Shown here: positions 17,922 to 25,489 of the stretch, in pieces
How positions within the stretch are numbered: the stretch's first letter is position 1
Layout: every line of letters begins with the position of its first letter
Origin: Pseudomonas sp. GM84
GTDB lineage: Bacteria; Pseudomonadota; Gammaproteobacteria; Pseudomonadales; Pseudomonadaceae
DNA: 39,554 nucleotides
Direction of reading: 5' to 3'
Assembly (NCBI RefSeq): GCF_000282535.1
Contig: NZ_AKJC01000322.1
Location: 1 to 39,554 of the forward strand
Position numbers and translations under genes: made by a program
The notes under the pieces: generated by a model
Told to the model about the DNA's origin: nothing
What the model saw: the letters and a program-made list of their open reading frames with translations, nothing else
Databases searched by the model: none

Positions 17922-20900
17922 TCTCCAGGTAGTCGTCGGTACGCCCGGCGACTTTTGCCAGCGGTCGACGCGGGCCGGTCGAGTGAATGGCCACTTGTTG
18001 GTTGTCGAGCAGGACGGACAGCTCGCCCATCCTGGGCTTTTGCAGCAGCGCGACCCGCGCCCGCTGTTCGACCGCCTGCCCGGCCAATGTCGCTGACATG
18101 TCCTCTATCGCCTTGATGTTCAAGGCCGCATCGCCTTCGGCGGTGCCTTCATCGGTCTCATTGTCGCGGGTCAGGCGTAGCTCGATGGCGACCCGATGAC
18201 GCTCAAGGCCAGCCCGGTGCTGGAGCAGGATGTCTTCGATATCGACGGGCAGGTAGCTGTTGGCCCTGGCGCTCTGCATCAACCCCAGATCCTTGCGTGC
18301 GCCGGCCAACAGGCGGGCGCTTTCCTTGAGCAGTGCCTTGAATTTGCCTGGGGACTGCGAGGCTGTTTTCGCGGGCTGGACCTCGACTGCTACCCAGCGC
18401 TCGTGTTCGCGCTTGTAGCTGCGGGTGACCGAGCCCTCCTGAGCCCCGGGTATATCGACGATGCTGGCATCATCCGCACGCGGTTGGCCAAGAAGCAGGC
18501 CGTCATCGCGGGTTTCGATCAGCCCTGGTAATTGCCGGCTCAATTGCGTCACCGTGCTGCGCTGGGGCAGGTCCGGGTATTCGGCCAGCTCGCCGGCAAC
18601 GCCTGTGCTCATGTCGTTGATGTCGGTGCGCAGTTGCTTGAGCGGGGCGGGCGCCGCGGCGGGTTCGAAGCACTGGTGCAGGATCAGCAAACGTCGCTGG
18701 GCGGTTGCCAGGTGCTGCGCAATGTTTTCCAGCAGGCGCCGTTTGACTTCGTCGCTGGCGCTCGCCCGTTTGCCCAGTTGCAGCCGTTGGCCTATGGCCA
18801 GCTCGATGCTGTCCCAGGTACGGTCAAGCCAGAAAACTGCGCTTTCGTCCATCTGCACCAGGGTCATGCGGTTGACCGAGGTCTCGATACGCATGAAGCG
18901 CCAGTACAGGGGCGTCCAGCTGCCTTTTTGCCGTTCGACCTTGTCCAGCATCTCCATGATTTTCGGCAGGGAAGGGCTGGCCAGTTTGCGCAGTTGCTCC
19001 AGGCTCTGTTCGAACGCGCTGGCATTGTCGAACAGGCTATCGACCAGCGTCGTCAAGGTGCTCAGGCGCCTGGCGAGAATGGCTTCGTCCTCGGACGTCG
19101 CCTCGGTCTGATGCTCGACCATCTGCAGAAGATGAATGCGTTCGGGTTTAAACAGGCGCATCAACAACTCGCGGATGTGCAGCTGGCAATCGAGTTGCTG
19201 GAACAGTGTGCCGGCGCGTTTGGTCTTGTAGTCGTTTACGGGTGTCTGCACATTCAGGTCGTGCAGCCGCTGGATGTGCTCGGCGACGAACGCCTCGAAT
19301 GCCTGCAGCTTTTCCAGGCAACTGCGCAATACGCGCGTATCGTCGGAGCGCTGGCCCAGCGTGCGTATCTTCTTGATGCCGGGAATCTGTTCGACGATGC
19401 TTTTCGAGTCGTGCAATACACGATTGGACAGCGCCTCGGTTTTCTTCTTGCGCTCCTCCTGCAACCTGGCGATTCGCTTCGAGGGGGGCATGCCGCCGCG
19501 CAGGCGGAGCCTGAGGTCGAGCTGCCAGCGCCCAGCCTCGTCGCGCCTGAGCCATGGGCCTGGCGTTCGATCATCCGCGGCGCCAACAATGCGCACTTGA
19601 TCGGTCAGCGTATCGAGTTGCACTTTGAATACCTTGCCCTCGATCAGCGCCCAAAGCTGGTCCGCGCTCAGGTACAAGCCGCCAATCGGCCCCGCCGGGA
19701 TGGGGGAGCCGAGGGCGGCTGGCGAAAGGGTTGCCTGCAGGGCTGCGAGGGCTTCGGCCTGGGACTTGTCGAGCTTCAGCGAGGGTTGGGACCAACTGAA
19801 ATCGATCTGCGCCTCGGCTGTGCTTGTGATCACCACCGGGGCGGGTTCCAAGGGGGGCAGTGGGCCGAGGGGAACCGCAGCGTCCAGCGGGTGCTCCAGC
19901 TCCAGGCGCTGCATCGCGTGGTTGAAAATCAGGAAGGCGACATTGACCAACAACTCGATCCAGTCACCGGTACGGTCGCCCGGCTGCGCTTGCTCCCTGG
20001 CGTCCACCAGGCGGGCGAAGGCGGTTTCCATCTGTACCAGCCAGGCGGCCTCGGCGAACGGTCCTTCGACGAATGGCAAGACACTGTTGAGCAGCAACCA
20101 GCCCAGTTCTTCCCAGCGTTGCCAACGGGTTGCCTCGCTGCTGGTGGATTGCCCCTTGAAATTGCTCAAGGTTTCCTCGACACAGGCCTTGTAGATGGCC
20201 TGGGCCGGGTCGCTGATCGCCGCCTCGCGTGACAGGGTAACGGGGGCTGGCGTGAACAGTGGAACCGCCCAGTCGTCGTCCAGCGGGCGGAACAGGTGCG
20301 GCTCCTTGAAGCCTCCGTGGTCATAGATGCGTCGGTCTTCCTGCGCCAGCCGGTGGAGTATGTCGTTTTGCAGGTCGCCGGGCTCACTGATTGCCACCAG
20401 CAGAGCCAGGCGATCGGCGAACTCCACGATCGGTTCACGGTGCAGGGGGCGATACAGCAGGCAGCTGGCGCTGATCGAGCCATCGTTCTCGATCAGCCAG
20501 GCATTGAGTGGATGATCGGGCGTTGCATCCATCGTTCGCAACAACCCCAGTGGCCGCAGCACCCAGTTGCCGTGCTCGTCGGCCATGGGTGCGAAGACGT
20601 GTTCGAGGGCGACGATCGCTTGCAGGGAGGGCTGCTCGTCTTTCAGGTAACTTTTCATGACCTGCGCGGGCAATTGGCTGTGCAACTGGTCGGCCAGTAG
20701 CCGTTCGCGATTGGCGCGCGCCTGGGGATCATCGAGCAACAGTTCGCGCAGGCGTTTGGGATAAGTCGCGCCAATGTCCGCTTCGGTGATGAGGCCGCGC
20801 AGGGCCGAGGTGTCGAGCCAGGCCGGAATGGGTTGGCCGTCGACGCTTTCCAGCGACACTCGACCCGGTTTGAGCAGGCCCAGGTTGGCGATGGCCAGTT

Positions 20901-22227
20901 GAGGCAGGGTGAATGTCACCGGCATCGTGGTGCCCTCGCTGATCACCTGGCCTGCAGAGGGGATTGCAGTTGCCGTGGTCTGGTGGTTGATGACCCGTAT
21001 CGAAGCCGGGTCCAGGGTCGATTGCGGGTGGTCACGGTGGATCAGGCTGGCAAGGCGCTCGCAGGCGAACACCTGTGCGCTCGGCACGCCGTCCAGCCAG
21101 CTCTTGCCATCGGCATCGGACGTGCTGCGGGCGACTTCGGTGAGCATCGAGCTGTACACGATCAGTGCCCTGGGTTCGCCTTGGCGTACCCACGACGGTA
21201 ACTGCTCGGACAGCGATGCGTGGCTGACCGGGTCATCGACGCTGCACAGGTGAGTCAGGGAGGTCAGGTGGTCCAGGGCATTGGCAAGTTGTTGTGCGCT
21301 GCCCTGGGTGTGGAAGGCGGTCGCGGCAATCTCGATGCCTTCGAGCTGCTGCATCAGCAAGTTGACGGCCTGGGCCTGGAACAATTGGCGGTCTGGGGTG
21401 CCCAGTTTCACGCTGGGGGGCGATTTGGCCAGCAGGGCGGGCCAATGTTGCGTGATGCTCTCCAGCAAGCGCGCTCGGGAAGGGAACGACAACAATCGAC
21501 CCACGGCGGTGAACAAGAGGGTGAAAGGCGCTCTGCCAGGTGCTTCACCGCGCTCGAATAACAGTGCGCTGGCCAGGTGCGGATCCAGTTGCCAATCGGC
21601 GGAAAAATTCGAGACCAGCGTCTGCACGGTGATGCCTTGGGTCGTATTCAGTTCGAGCAAGTCGTCGAGTTCGGCGGGTCCCTCTGACAAGGCCTGCAGC
21701 AAGGCTTTGGCGTCTGCGGGTTGAGCGCTTGCATCGGCTTGGCCCAGGGCGATGCCCAGCAACGCTTGAAGGTGGCTGGCGAACCACGACCAGGGTGTTT
21801 CACCTTTGCTGTCGGCTTCGCACCAGAAGTCGACAATGGCTTGACCGAAACTGTCGAGCAGCAGTGGGCCGCAATCGTTGACCAACGCTTCGAGCCGCGC
21901 CAGGTCGATCGGTACAGGTTGCTCGGGCTCTATGCGCTGTTCGCGGCAGACGACATCCTGGCCAGGGGTCATGTTGAGCGAAGTGCGCAGGCAGAAGCGC
22001 TCGACCAGCAGTTGGTACAGCGGGCGTACATAGGCCAGTCCGTCTACGGGGCCGAAACTGGCCAGGTGCAGGTCAAGGGGGTCGAGGCTCGTGTCGAGCC
22101 CGTAGGTTGGCCACTGCTCCAGCAGCAGGCTTGCCGCGACTTCGAACAGGGTTGGGCGGTTGGTGAATCTTCTGGCGATATCGCAGGGCAGCAGCGCACT
22201 GCGGGGGAGCCTTCGGGAGGTGGGCAT
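17824..22227 (-). CDS. Giant DUF6543-like toxin-family protein, 3' frameshifted
   Basis: 1467 residues as read, or about 1508 if the frameshift is repaired. The N terminus (RPTLFEVAASLLLEQW, LDPLDLHLASFGPVDG, YQLLVERF) and the middle beta-rich module (FKVQLDTLTDQVRIVGAADD, then RRDEAGRWQLDLRLRLRGG) are typical of the large dermonecrotic-toxin-like proteins of Pseudomonas. The C-terminal 500 residues are helical and charged. There are no leucine-rich repeats and no NEL domain, and no signal peptide. The last residues of this frame, after LEN, are arginine- and proline-rich nonsense; the genuine tail lies in the next frame. Function is unknown; a toxin or effector role is family inference. It is divergent from the DksA-like gene and convergent with the acyl-CoA operon. 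Confidence 0.8.
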   Translation of the reverse strand: MPTSRRLPRSALLPCDIARRFTNRPTLFEVAASLLLEQWPTYGLDTSLDPLDLHLASFGPVDGLAYVRPLYQLLVERFCLRTSLNMTPGQDVVCREQRIEPEQPVPIDLARLEALVNDCGPLLLDSFGQAIVDFWCEADSKGETPWSWFASHLQALLGIALGQADASAQPADAKALLQALSEGPAELDDLLELNTTQGITVQTLVSNFSADWQLDPHLASALLFERGEAPGRAPFTLLFTAVGRLLSFPSRARLLESITQHWPALLAKSPPSVKLGTPDRQLFQAQAVNLLMQQLEGIEIAATAFHTQGSAQQLANALDHLTSLTHLCSVDDPVSHASLSEQLPSWVRQGEPRALIVYSSMLTEVARSTSDADGKSWLDGVPSAQVFACERLASLIHRDHPQSTLDPASIRVINHQTTATAIPSAGQVISEGTTMPVTFTLPQLAIANLGLLKPGRVSLESVDGQPIPAWLDTSALRGLITEADIGATYPKRLRELLLDDPQARANRERLLADQLHSQLPAQVMKSYLKDEQPSLQAIVALEHVFAPMADEHGNWVLRPLGLLRTMDATPDHPLNAWLIENDGSISASCLLYRPLHREPIVEFADRLALLVAISEPGDLQNDILHRLAQEDRRIYDHGGFKEPHLFRPLDDDWAVPLFTPAPVTLSREAAISDPAQAIYKACVEETLSNFKGQSTSSEATRWQRWEELGWLLLNSVLPFVEGPFAEAAWLVQMETAFARLVDAREQAQPGDRTGDWIELLVNVAFLIFNHAMQRLELEHPLDAAVPLGPLPPLEPAPVVITSTAEAQIDFSWSQPSLKLDKSQAEALAALQATLSPAALGSPIPAGPIGGLYLSADQLWALIEGKVFKVQLDTLTDQVRIVGAADDRTPGPWLRRDEAGRWQLDLRLRLRGGMPPSKRIARLQEERKKKTEALSNRVLHDSKSIVEQIPGIKKIRTLGQRSDDTRVLRSCLEKLQAFEAFVAEHIQRLHDLNVQTPVNDYKTKRAGTLFQQLDCQLHIRELLMRLFKPERIHLLQMVEHQTEATSEDEAILARRLSTLTTLVDSLFDNASAFEQSLEQLRKLASPSLPKIMEMLDKVERQKGSWTPLYWRFMRIETSVNRMTLVQMDESAVFWLDRTWDSIELAIGQRLQLGKRASASDEVKRRLLENIAQHLATAQRRLLILHQCFEPAAAPAPLKQLRTDINDMSTGVAGELAEYPDLPQRSTVTQLSRQLPGLIETRDDGLLLGQPRADDASIVDIPGAQEGSVTRSYKREHERWVAVEVQPAKTASQSPGKFKALLKESARLLAGARKDLGLMQSARANSYLPVDIEDILLQHRAGLERHRVAIELRLTRDNETDEGTAEGDAALNIKAIEDMSATLAGQAVEQRARVALLQKPRMGELSVLLDNQQVAIHSTGPRRPLAKVAGRTDDYLENSPSAMQVSTCGTPISIIPAWRRRRPPIPQAT

Positions 22228-22321
22228 GGCGGTGATCTCAGGTCATGAAAACGCCGCCATTGGGCCGCCGGCGCAGTGACTCGGGGTATTACAGGTCTAC
22301 TGCCGCCTGGCGGCTGATCGG

Positions 22322-22376
22322 GAAATGACGGCCGGCAGGCGGAATCCACGTCATTTCGGTCAATTCCTCCGTCATT
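22322..22376. promoter_or_regulatory. Three CGTCATT motifs upstream of the giant gene
   Basis: GAAATGACG at 22322-22330 and CGTCATTTC at 22349-22357 form a perfect 9-bp inverted repeat. A third CGTCATT follows at 22370-22376, 21 bp (two helical turns) after the second. They sit in the 293-bp gap between the divergent giant gene and the DksA-like gene, and just upstream of the latter's promoter. They suggest a regulator binding site; none is known to me with this motif. Confidence 0.35.
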
Positions 22377-22380
22377 GGTG

Positions 22381-22409
22381 TTGCCCCTGACGACGCGGCG
22401 CCTTAGACT
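22381..22409 (+). promoter_or_regulatory. Sigma-70 promoter of the DksA2-like gene
   Basis: TTGCCC at 22381-22386, a 17-bp spacer and TAGACT at 22404-22409, followed by a GC-only discriminator (GCCGCCCCC). A G+C-rich discriminator is the hallmark of promoters inhibited by ppGpp/DksA. The implied leader is about 105 nt. No Zur-type palindrome is visible. Confidence 0.5.
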
Positions 22410-22520
22410 GCCGCCCCCTGTAAAAGAGTGCCGGTTGGCGCTTGAAGAATTCCGCTGCCCAGGCTCAGGCCTCGGCGGCACCCGAATCGCCCAAATGCAC
22501 ATTTTTTCATAGAGAAATCG

Positions 22521-22925
22521 ATGACCAAGGAACAGTTGCTGGCCATGTCGGCCGATGACTACATGAACGCTGAACAGCTGGCATTCTTCACTGCCCTGCT
22601 GCAGGCGATGAAAGTCGAAACCCATGAACGCATCGAGCTGAGCCGCGCCACCATCGAGGGCCTGGACACCCCGTCGGACCCTGCCGATGTGGCTTCGGTC
22701 GAGGAAGAGCGTAGCTGGTTGGTCAATGCCATTGACCGCGACCAGCGCTTGTTGCCGCAGCTGGAAATGGCCCTGGATCGGATTACCGACGAGAGCTTCG
22801 GCTGGTGCGATGACAGTGGTGAGCCGATTGGTCTGAAGCGTCTGCTGATCAGCCCGACCACCAAATACTGCATCGAAGCCCAGGAGCGCCACGAGCAGCT
22901 CGATCGCCACCAGCGGCAGATCTGA
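22521..22925 (+). CDS. DksA/TraR-family protein, zinc-independent DksA2-like
   Basis: 134 residues with the DksA layout: an N-terminal helix, a long coiled coil and a C-terminal globule. The coiled-coil-tip motif needed to act in the RNA polymerase secondary channel, D-x-x-D-x-A, is present as Asp53, Asp56, Ala58 (SDPADVAS). The zinc finger is degenerate: C-x2-C has become Cys96-Asp-Asp-Ser99, and the second pair Cys117-Ile-Glu-Ala120. This is the pattern reported for P. aeruginosa DksA2, which works without zinc. It probably modulates rRNA and stress promoters with ppGpp. In contrast to the Zur-controlled P. aeruginosa gene, no Zur box is seen upstream. A strong terminator follows. Confidence 0.88.
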   Translation: MTKEQLLAMSADDYMNAEQLAFFTALLQAMKVETHERIELSRATIEGLDTPSDPADVASVEEERSWLVNAIDRDQRLLPQLEMALDRITDESFGWCDDSGEPIGLKRLLISPTTKYCIEAQERHEQLDRHQRQI

Positions 22926-22941
22926 CCGCGCGCGGTGTGCC

Positions 22942-22972
22942 AAGCCCCATGGAGCAGTCCTTGGGGCTTTTT
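22942..22972 (+). terminator. Rho-independent terminator after the DksA2-like gene
   Basis: AAGCCCCA at 22942-22949 pairs with TGGGGCTT at 22962-22969, with a 12-nt loop and a run of five T. Confidence 0.85.
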
Positions 22973-23081
22973 GCGTTTCTTGCGGGATACGTGTGTGCGG
23001 CATTTGTTGCTCGTGGTGTAACGCTGCTGTACCGCAATGCGCTGTTTCTCCCCGGCAGGCGGGGGTATCATGGCTATATCG

Positions 23082-23093
23082 TTAGGGTGCTAA
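23082..23093. promoter_or_regulatory. Short palindrome before the 64-aa protein gene
   Basis: TTAGGGTGCTAA (4-bp arms TTAG/CTAA) lies 20 bp before the start codon. It is immediately downstream of the AT-rich CTATATC (23075-23081), so it would sit between a possible -10 and the ribosome-binding site. It resembles a small MarR/TetR-style operator, but no regulator is assigned. Confidence 0.3.
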
Positions 23094-23112
23094 TTATATT
23101 CCGGAGGGAATG

Positions 23113-23307
23113 ATGAATAGCCGAGTCGATGTAGCCGTGATGATCGGTACAGGCGTGCCAGCAGCGCTGCAGGCGTTGGGCAAGCGCATTTGCTGGGTGG
23201 TGTTGGTCAACGGTGAACGCCGTGGTACGGCATTCGCCACCCGTGAGGAGGCGCTGGAGTGCCAGTCAGCCTGGTTGCAGCAGTTGCAGAAGGGCCAGGC
23301 CGCTTGA
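23113..23307 (+). CDS. Conserved small hypothetical protein (64 aa)
   Basis: A 64-residue basic protein (MNSRVDVAVMIGTGVPAALQ, then CWVVLVNGERRGTAFATREEAL, ending QQLQKGQAA). Two adjacent ATGs are possible. GGAGGG at 23103-23108 leaves only one base before the first (23110) and four before the second (23113), so I prefer 23113. The strong Shine-Dalgarno sequence and clean reading frame support a real gene. It has no recognisable domain, signal peptide or transmembrane helix. The middle segment has the strand-turn-helix look of small DNA- or RNA-associated proteins, but I do not assign a function. It stands alone between the DksA2-like gene and a 300-bp gap. Confidence 0.72.
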   Translation: MNSRVDVAVMIGTGVPAALQALGKRICWVVLVNGERRGTAFATREEALECQSAWLQQLQKGQAA

Positions 23308-23611
23308 GTGCGGCGTAAGAAATGCTTTTTAGCGCTCGACGGATTTCGGTGTTTTCGTGCATATTTAATCCCCGGCAATGCGCTACTTGATGCCTGCGCC
23401 CGATCTGCCGAGGGGTCAGCAGTTATCTATCGCATCTTTCTGGCGGATGTATTTGTCAGACATAACGCTTCCCGTTCAGGGATCATGTCGAGCGGCTTCA
23501 TAACAGCCGGGTCTGACAAGCTCGTGTAAAGTTTCCTGCGTGCTGCATCGCCAGCAGGCACAGACGTTTCGCGCATCGCTTTATTACTCTTTTTGCCTAT
23601 CGAATTGAACA
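23308..23611 (+). other. 304-bp gap with several hairpins, no gene seen
   Basis: This gap is rich in inverted repeats. TTGTCAGAC at 23453-23461 pairs perfectly with GTCTGACAA at 23511-23519. Inside it a smaller stem, CGGCT/AGCCG, encloses TCATAAC. Downstream, GTGCTG pairs with CAGGCAC (one bulge) around 23540-23564. A short T run follows near 23590. It is either a long structured leader of the gene at 23612, which has no clear ribosome-binding site, or an uncharacterised small RNA. Confidence 0.35.
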
Positions 23612-24142
23612 ATGGCCGCACCTCACCAAGGTCGAGTGGGGGCGGATGTCACCGATCTGAGGATTACTTCATTGGCAGTCAGTACACTTGATACCCATGC
23701 CTTGTTTGCACTTGGCGATTTGCGCGGTAAGTTGGCCAAGCTGTTTCAAGGTCGTTTCGTTTATGTCACCGAACAAAACCCCGAAGGCCTGTACATGGCC
23801 GAAATCGACACCGAGAGTGCCTTGGTGGTCGATGACAAGCAGCGCCTTGAGTTGAAGGTAGGCGATCATTTTCGCGCGGCCGTCTTGCCCAGCCGGGAAG
23901 GTGGCAAGCTGGAAATGCGTTTTCGTGAAATCAAGCTCAATGTCTATGGTGTGGGCGACTACGCTTTCGTTTCGGTGCCGGAAGGCGAAGGCATCGTATT
24001 CCGAGACGGGCAGGGCGTCATGCTGGTTTTCGCGGCTCAACAGCAAGTGCAGGAAGGCCTGGGTAAATTGCTGAAGGCTGTCACTGGCAAGGTCGCGAAA
24101 TGGCGCAAGGGCGAACTGACCACGTTCAAGGCCAGTGAATGA
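23612..24142 (+). CDS. Conserved hypothetical protein (176 aa)
   Basis: 176 residues, soluble and beta-rich, with no signal peptide. The N-terminal third (VTDLRITSLAVSTLDTHALFALGDLRGKLAKLFQG in part) precedes a strand-rich core (YVTEQNPEGLYMAEID, LELKVGDHFRAAVLP, GDYAFVSVPEGEGIVF). A basic amphipathic helix, LGKLLKAVTGKVAKWRKGE, ends the protein and could contact nucleic acid or membrane. I do not recognise a named family. The start lacks a good Shine-Dalgarno sequence and follows a structured gap, so translation may depend on RNA structure. It overlaps the next gene by four bases (ATGA), so the two are translationally coupled. Confidence 0.8.
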   Translation: MAAPHQGRVGADVTDLRITSLAVSTLDTHALFALGDLRGKLAKLFQGRFVYVTEQNPEGLYMAEIDTESALVVDDKQRLELKVGDHFRAAVLPSREGGKLEMRFREIKLNVYGVGDYAFVSVPEGEGIVFRDGQGVMLVFAAQQQVQEGLGKLLKAVTGKVAKWRKGELTTFKASE

Positions 24143-24351
24143 GTGAACGAGGCGAGGAACCGGGCACTCGCGCCGCGTTCCATCAGCAGCATCAGGCGGG
24201 GGCGACTGCCCTGGCCGAATCCCTGTTGGCCCGGCGTGAAACGATGCAGGGTGCCTGGTTGAACTGGGTGGCTGCTCAACTGTACCAGCTCAGCCCACCA
24301 CCCTATGCCGCCATGGTGCGGCGAGAATTGCAGCGCCTCACCCAGCAGTGA
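24139..24351 (+). CDS. Conserved small hypothetical protein (70 aa)
   Basis: A 70-residue protein coupled to the preceding gene through an ATGA overlap. The sequence is helical, beginning MSERGEEPGTRAAFHQQHQ and ending YAAMVRRELQRLTQQ, with a hydrophobic stretch (WLNWVAAQLYQL in part) that would pack as an amphipathic helix. There are no cysteines and no signal peptide. Its function is unknown; the coupling suggests it works with the 176-residue protein. It ends 12 bp from the convergent shaG stop. Confidence 0.7.
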   Translation: MSERGEEPGTRAAFHQQHQAGATALAESLLARRETMQGAWLNWVAAQLYQLSPPPYAAMVRRELQRLTQQ

Positions 24352-24363
24352 GGCGGGTGGCAC

Positions 24364-24729
24364 TCACTTGCCGCGATGCCTGCCGCTGCTGATTTCTTCC
24401 GGCACCGTTTCCTTGGCCATGCGCTTGCGAAACAGCGCTGCCCGGGCAAGCAGCAGCGTAGTGACCGGGACGGTGATGGACAGCAGAATGGGGATCAGCC
24501 AGGCATGCAGCACCGGGCTTTGCTTGAGCCACGAAAAATAGATGATCGATGCCAGCGATACACACCAGGTGCCAATGGTGGAGGCCAGCGCTGGCGGGTG
24601 CATACGCTGGAAATAGTCTTTGAGCCGCAGCAGGCCGACCGCACCGATCAGGGCGAACAGGCTGCCAAGGAGCAACAGTACGGCGGTGACCAGTTCCAGC
24701 CAGAACGGTAGTTCAAGGGTTTCGTTCAT
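24364..24729 (-). CDS. shaG: Na+/H+ antiporter subunit G
   Basis: 121 residues. Three transmembrane helices (VLLLLGSLFALIGAVGLLRL, a middle helix near ASTIGTWCVSLASIIYFSW, and IPILLSITVPVTTLLLARA) and the family motif RLKDYFQRMHPPALASTIG identify the MnhG/PhaG subunit. It is the last gene of the shaACDEFG operon and overlaps shaF by four bases. It is required for assembly of the heteromeric antiporter in the inner membrane. The C-terminal tail (RMAKETVPEEISSGRHRGK) is charged and cytoplasmic. Confidence 0.95.
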   Translation of the reverse strand: MNETLELPFWLELVTAVLLLLGSLFALIGAVGLLRLKDYFQRMHPPALASTIGTWCVSLASIIYFSWLKQSPVLHAWLIPILLSITVPVTTLLLARAALFRKRMAKETVPEEISSGRHRGK

Positions 24730-25004
24730 TCGATCACCTCGCCACGCAGCAGGAACTTGGCCAGGGCGAACGAGCCGACGAAGCCGAACAGGGCAATCAG
24801 CAAGGCGCCTTCGAAGTAAGTGTCACTGGCATAGCGAATACCCAGCACCAGCATCATCAGCATGCCCAGGATGTACAGGTAGTCCAGCGCCAGTACCCGG
24901 TCCTGGGCGGAGGGGCCGCGAAACAGCCGTATCAACGTCAGCCCCATGGCCAGGGCGAAGATGAACAGGCTGGCGAGAACGGCATTGGCGAGCAGCCCTG
25001 TCAT
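24726..25004 (-). CDS. shaF: Na+/H+ antiporter subunit F
   Basis: 92 residues with three transmembrane helices. The signature RLFRGPSAQDRVLALDYLYILGM (shown in part) is specific for MnhF/PhaF; the conserved aspartates in QDRV and ALDYL are present. Start and stop overlap the neighbours shaE and shaG by four bases each, which implies strict translational coupling and near-equal stoichiometry. Some members of this family have been linked to potassium or bile-salt extrusion. Here it should simply be a small membrane subunit of the Mrp-type complex. Confidence 0.95.
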   Translation of the reverse strand: MTGLLANAVLASLFIFALAMGLTLIRLFRGPSAQDRVLALDYLYILGMLMMLVLGIRYASDTYFEGALLIALFGFVGSFALAKFLLRGEVIE

Positions 25005-25489
25005 TCGAAAATCTCCATCAGCGGGCGTTCATAGGTGTGTTTGAAGTGCTCGATGAAGGCCACTTCGTCCTCCAGGTCGAATACGTGCAGCAGTAGCACA
25101 CTGCGATCCAGGGCCAATTCCGACCAGACCGTACCGGGTACCACGGTGGTGATCATCGACAGCGCAGCCAGGCCGTGGGCATCGCGCAGGTTCAGCGGGA
25201 TGTGAACGAAAGCCGAACGCGGTGGTTGCTGGCCAGCACGCAGTACGCCACGTGCCACCAGAAGATTGGACTGGATCACGTCTAGCCCTACGCGCCCTAT
25301 CAGTTTTGCGATCACCAGCGGCCGGCGCACATGGGCGTGCTGCGGGCGCAGTGGCGCCATCAATAGTGGGGCAAGCACTGCCAGCGCGGCAGCGAGCAGC
25401 AGGTTGCCAGGGCTGACCGACAGGTTCAGCAGCAACCACAAGAAGAACAGCGAGATGGACAGCAGCGGAGCAGGGAACAATCGGCTCAT
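25001..25489 (-). CDS. shaE: Na+/H+ antiporter subunit E
   Basis: 162 residues. Two N-terminal membrane helices (LLSISLFFLWLLLNLSVSPG, LLLAAALAVLAPLL) precede a cytoplasmic domain with the MnhE signature LSMITTVVPGTVWSELALD and HVFDLEDEVAFIEHFKHTYE in part. The start at 25489 overlaps the shaD stop by four bases (ATGA), which decides it against an upstream in-frame extension. The subunit is a structural part of the Mrp complex at the A/D junction and does not itself conduct ions as far as is known. Confidence 0.95.
   Translation of the reverse strand: MSRLFPAPLLSISLFFLWLLLNLSVSPGNLLLAAALAVLAPLLMAPLRPQHAHVRRPLVIAKLIGRVGLDVIQSNLLVARGVLRAGQQPPRSAFVHIPLNLRDAHGLAALSMITTVVPGTVWSELALDRSVLLLHVFDLEDEVAFIEHFKHTYERPLMEIFE

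Noticed and set aside
17910..17930. Programmed ribosomal frameshift as the explanation for the giant gene's displaced tail
   Set aside because: The sequence GAGAATTCGCC contains no X-XXY-YYZ slippery heptamer and no obvious downstream pseudoknot; a one-base deletion is simpler.
18532..20232. A 566-codon plus-strand frame inside the giant DUF6543-like gene
   Set aside because: It is antisense to a gene whose protein shows family segments along its whole length, and it has no ribosome-binding site or domain.
23299..23314. Rho-independent terminator after the 64-aa protein gene
   Set aside because: The GCCGC/GCGGC stem is only five base pairs and the T run starts ten bases later.
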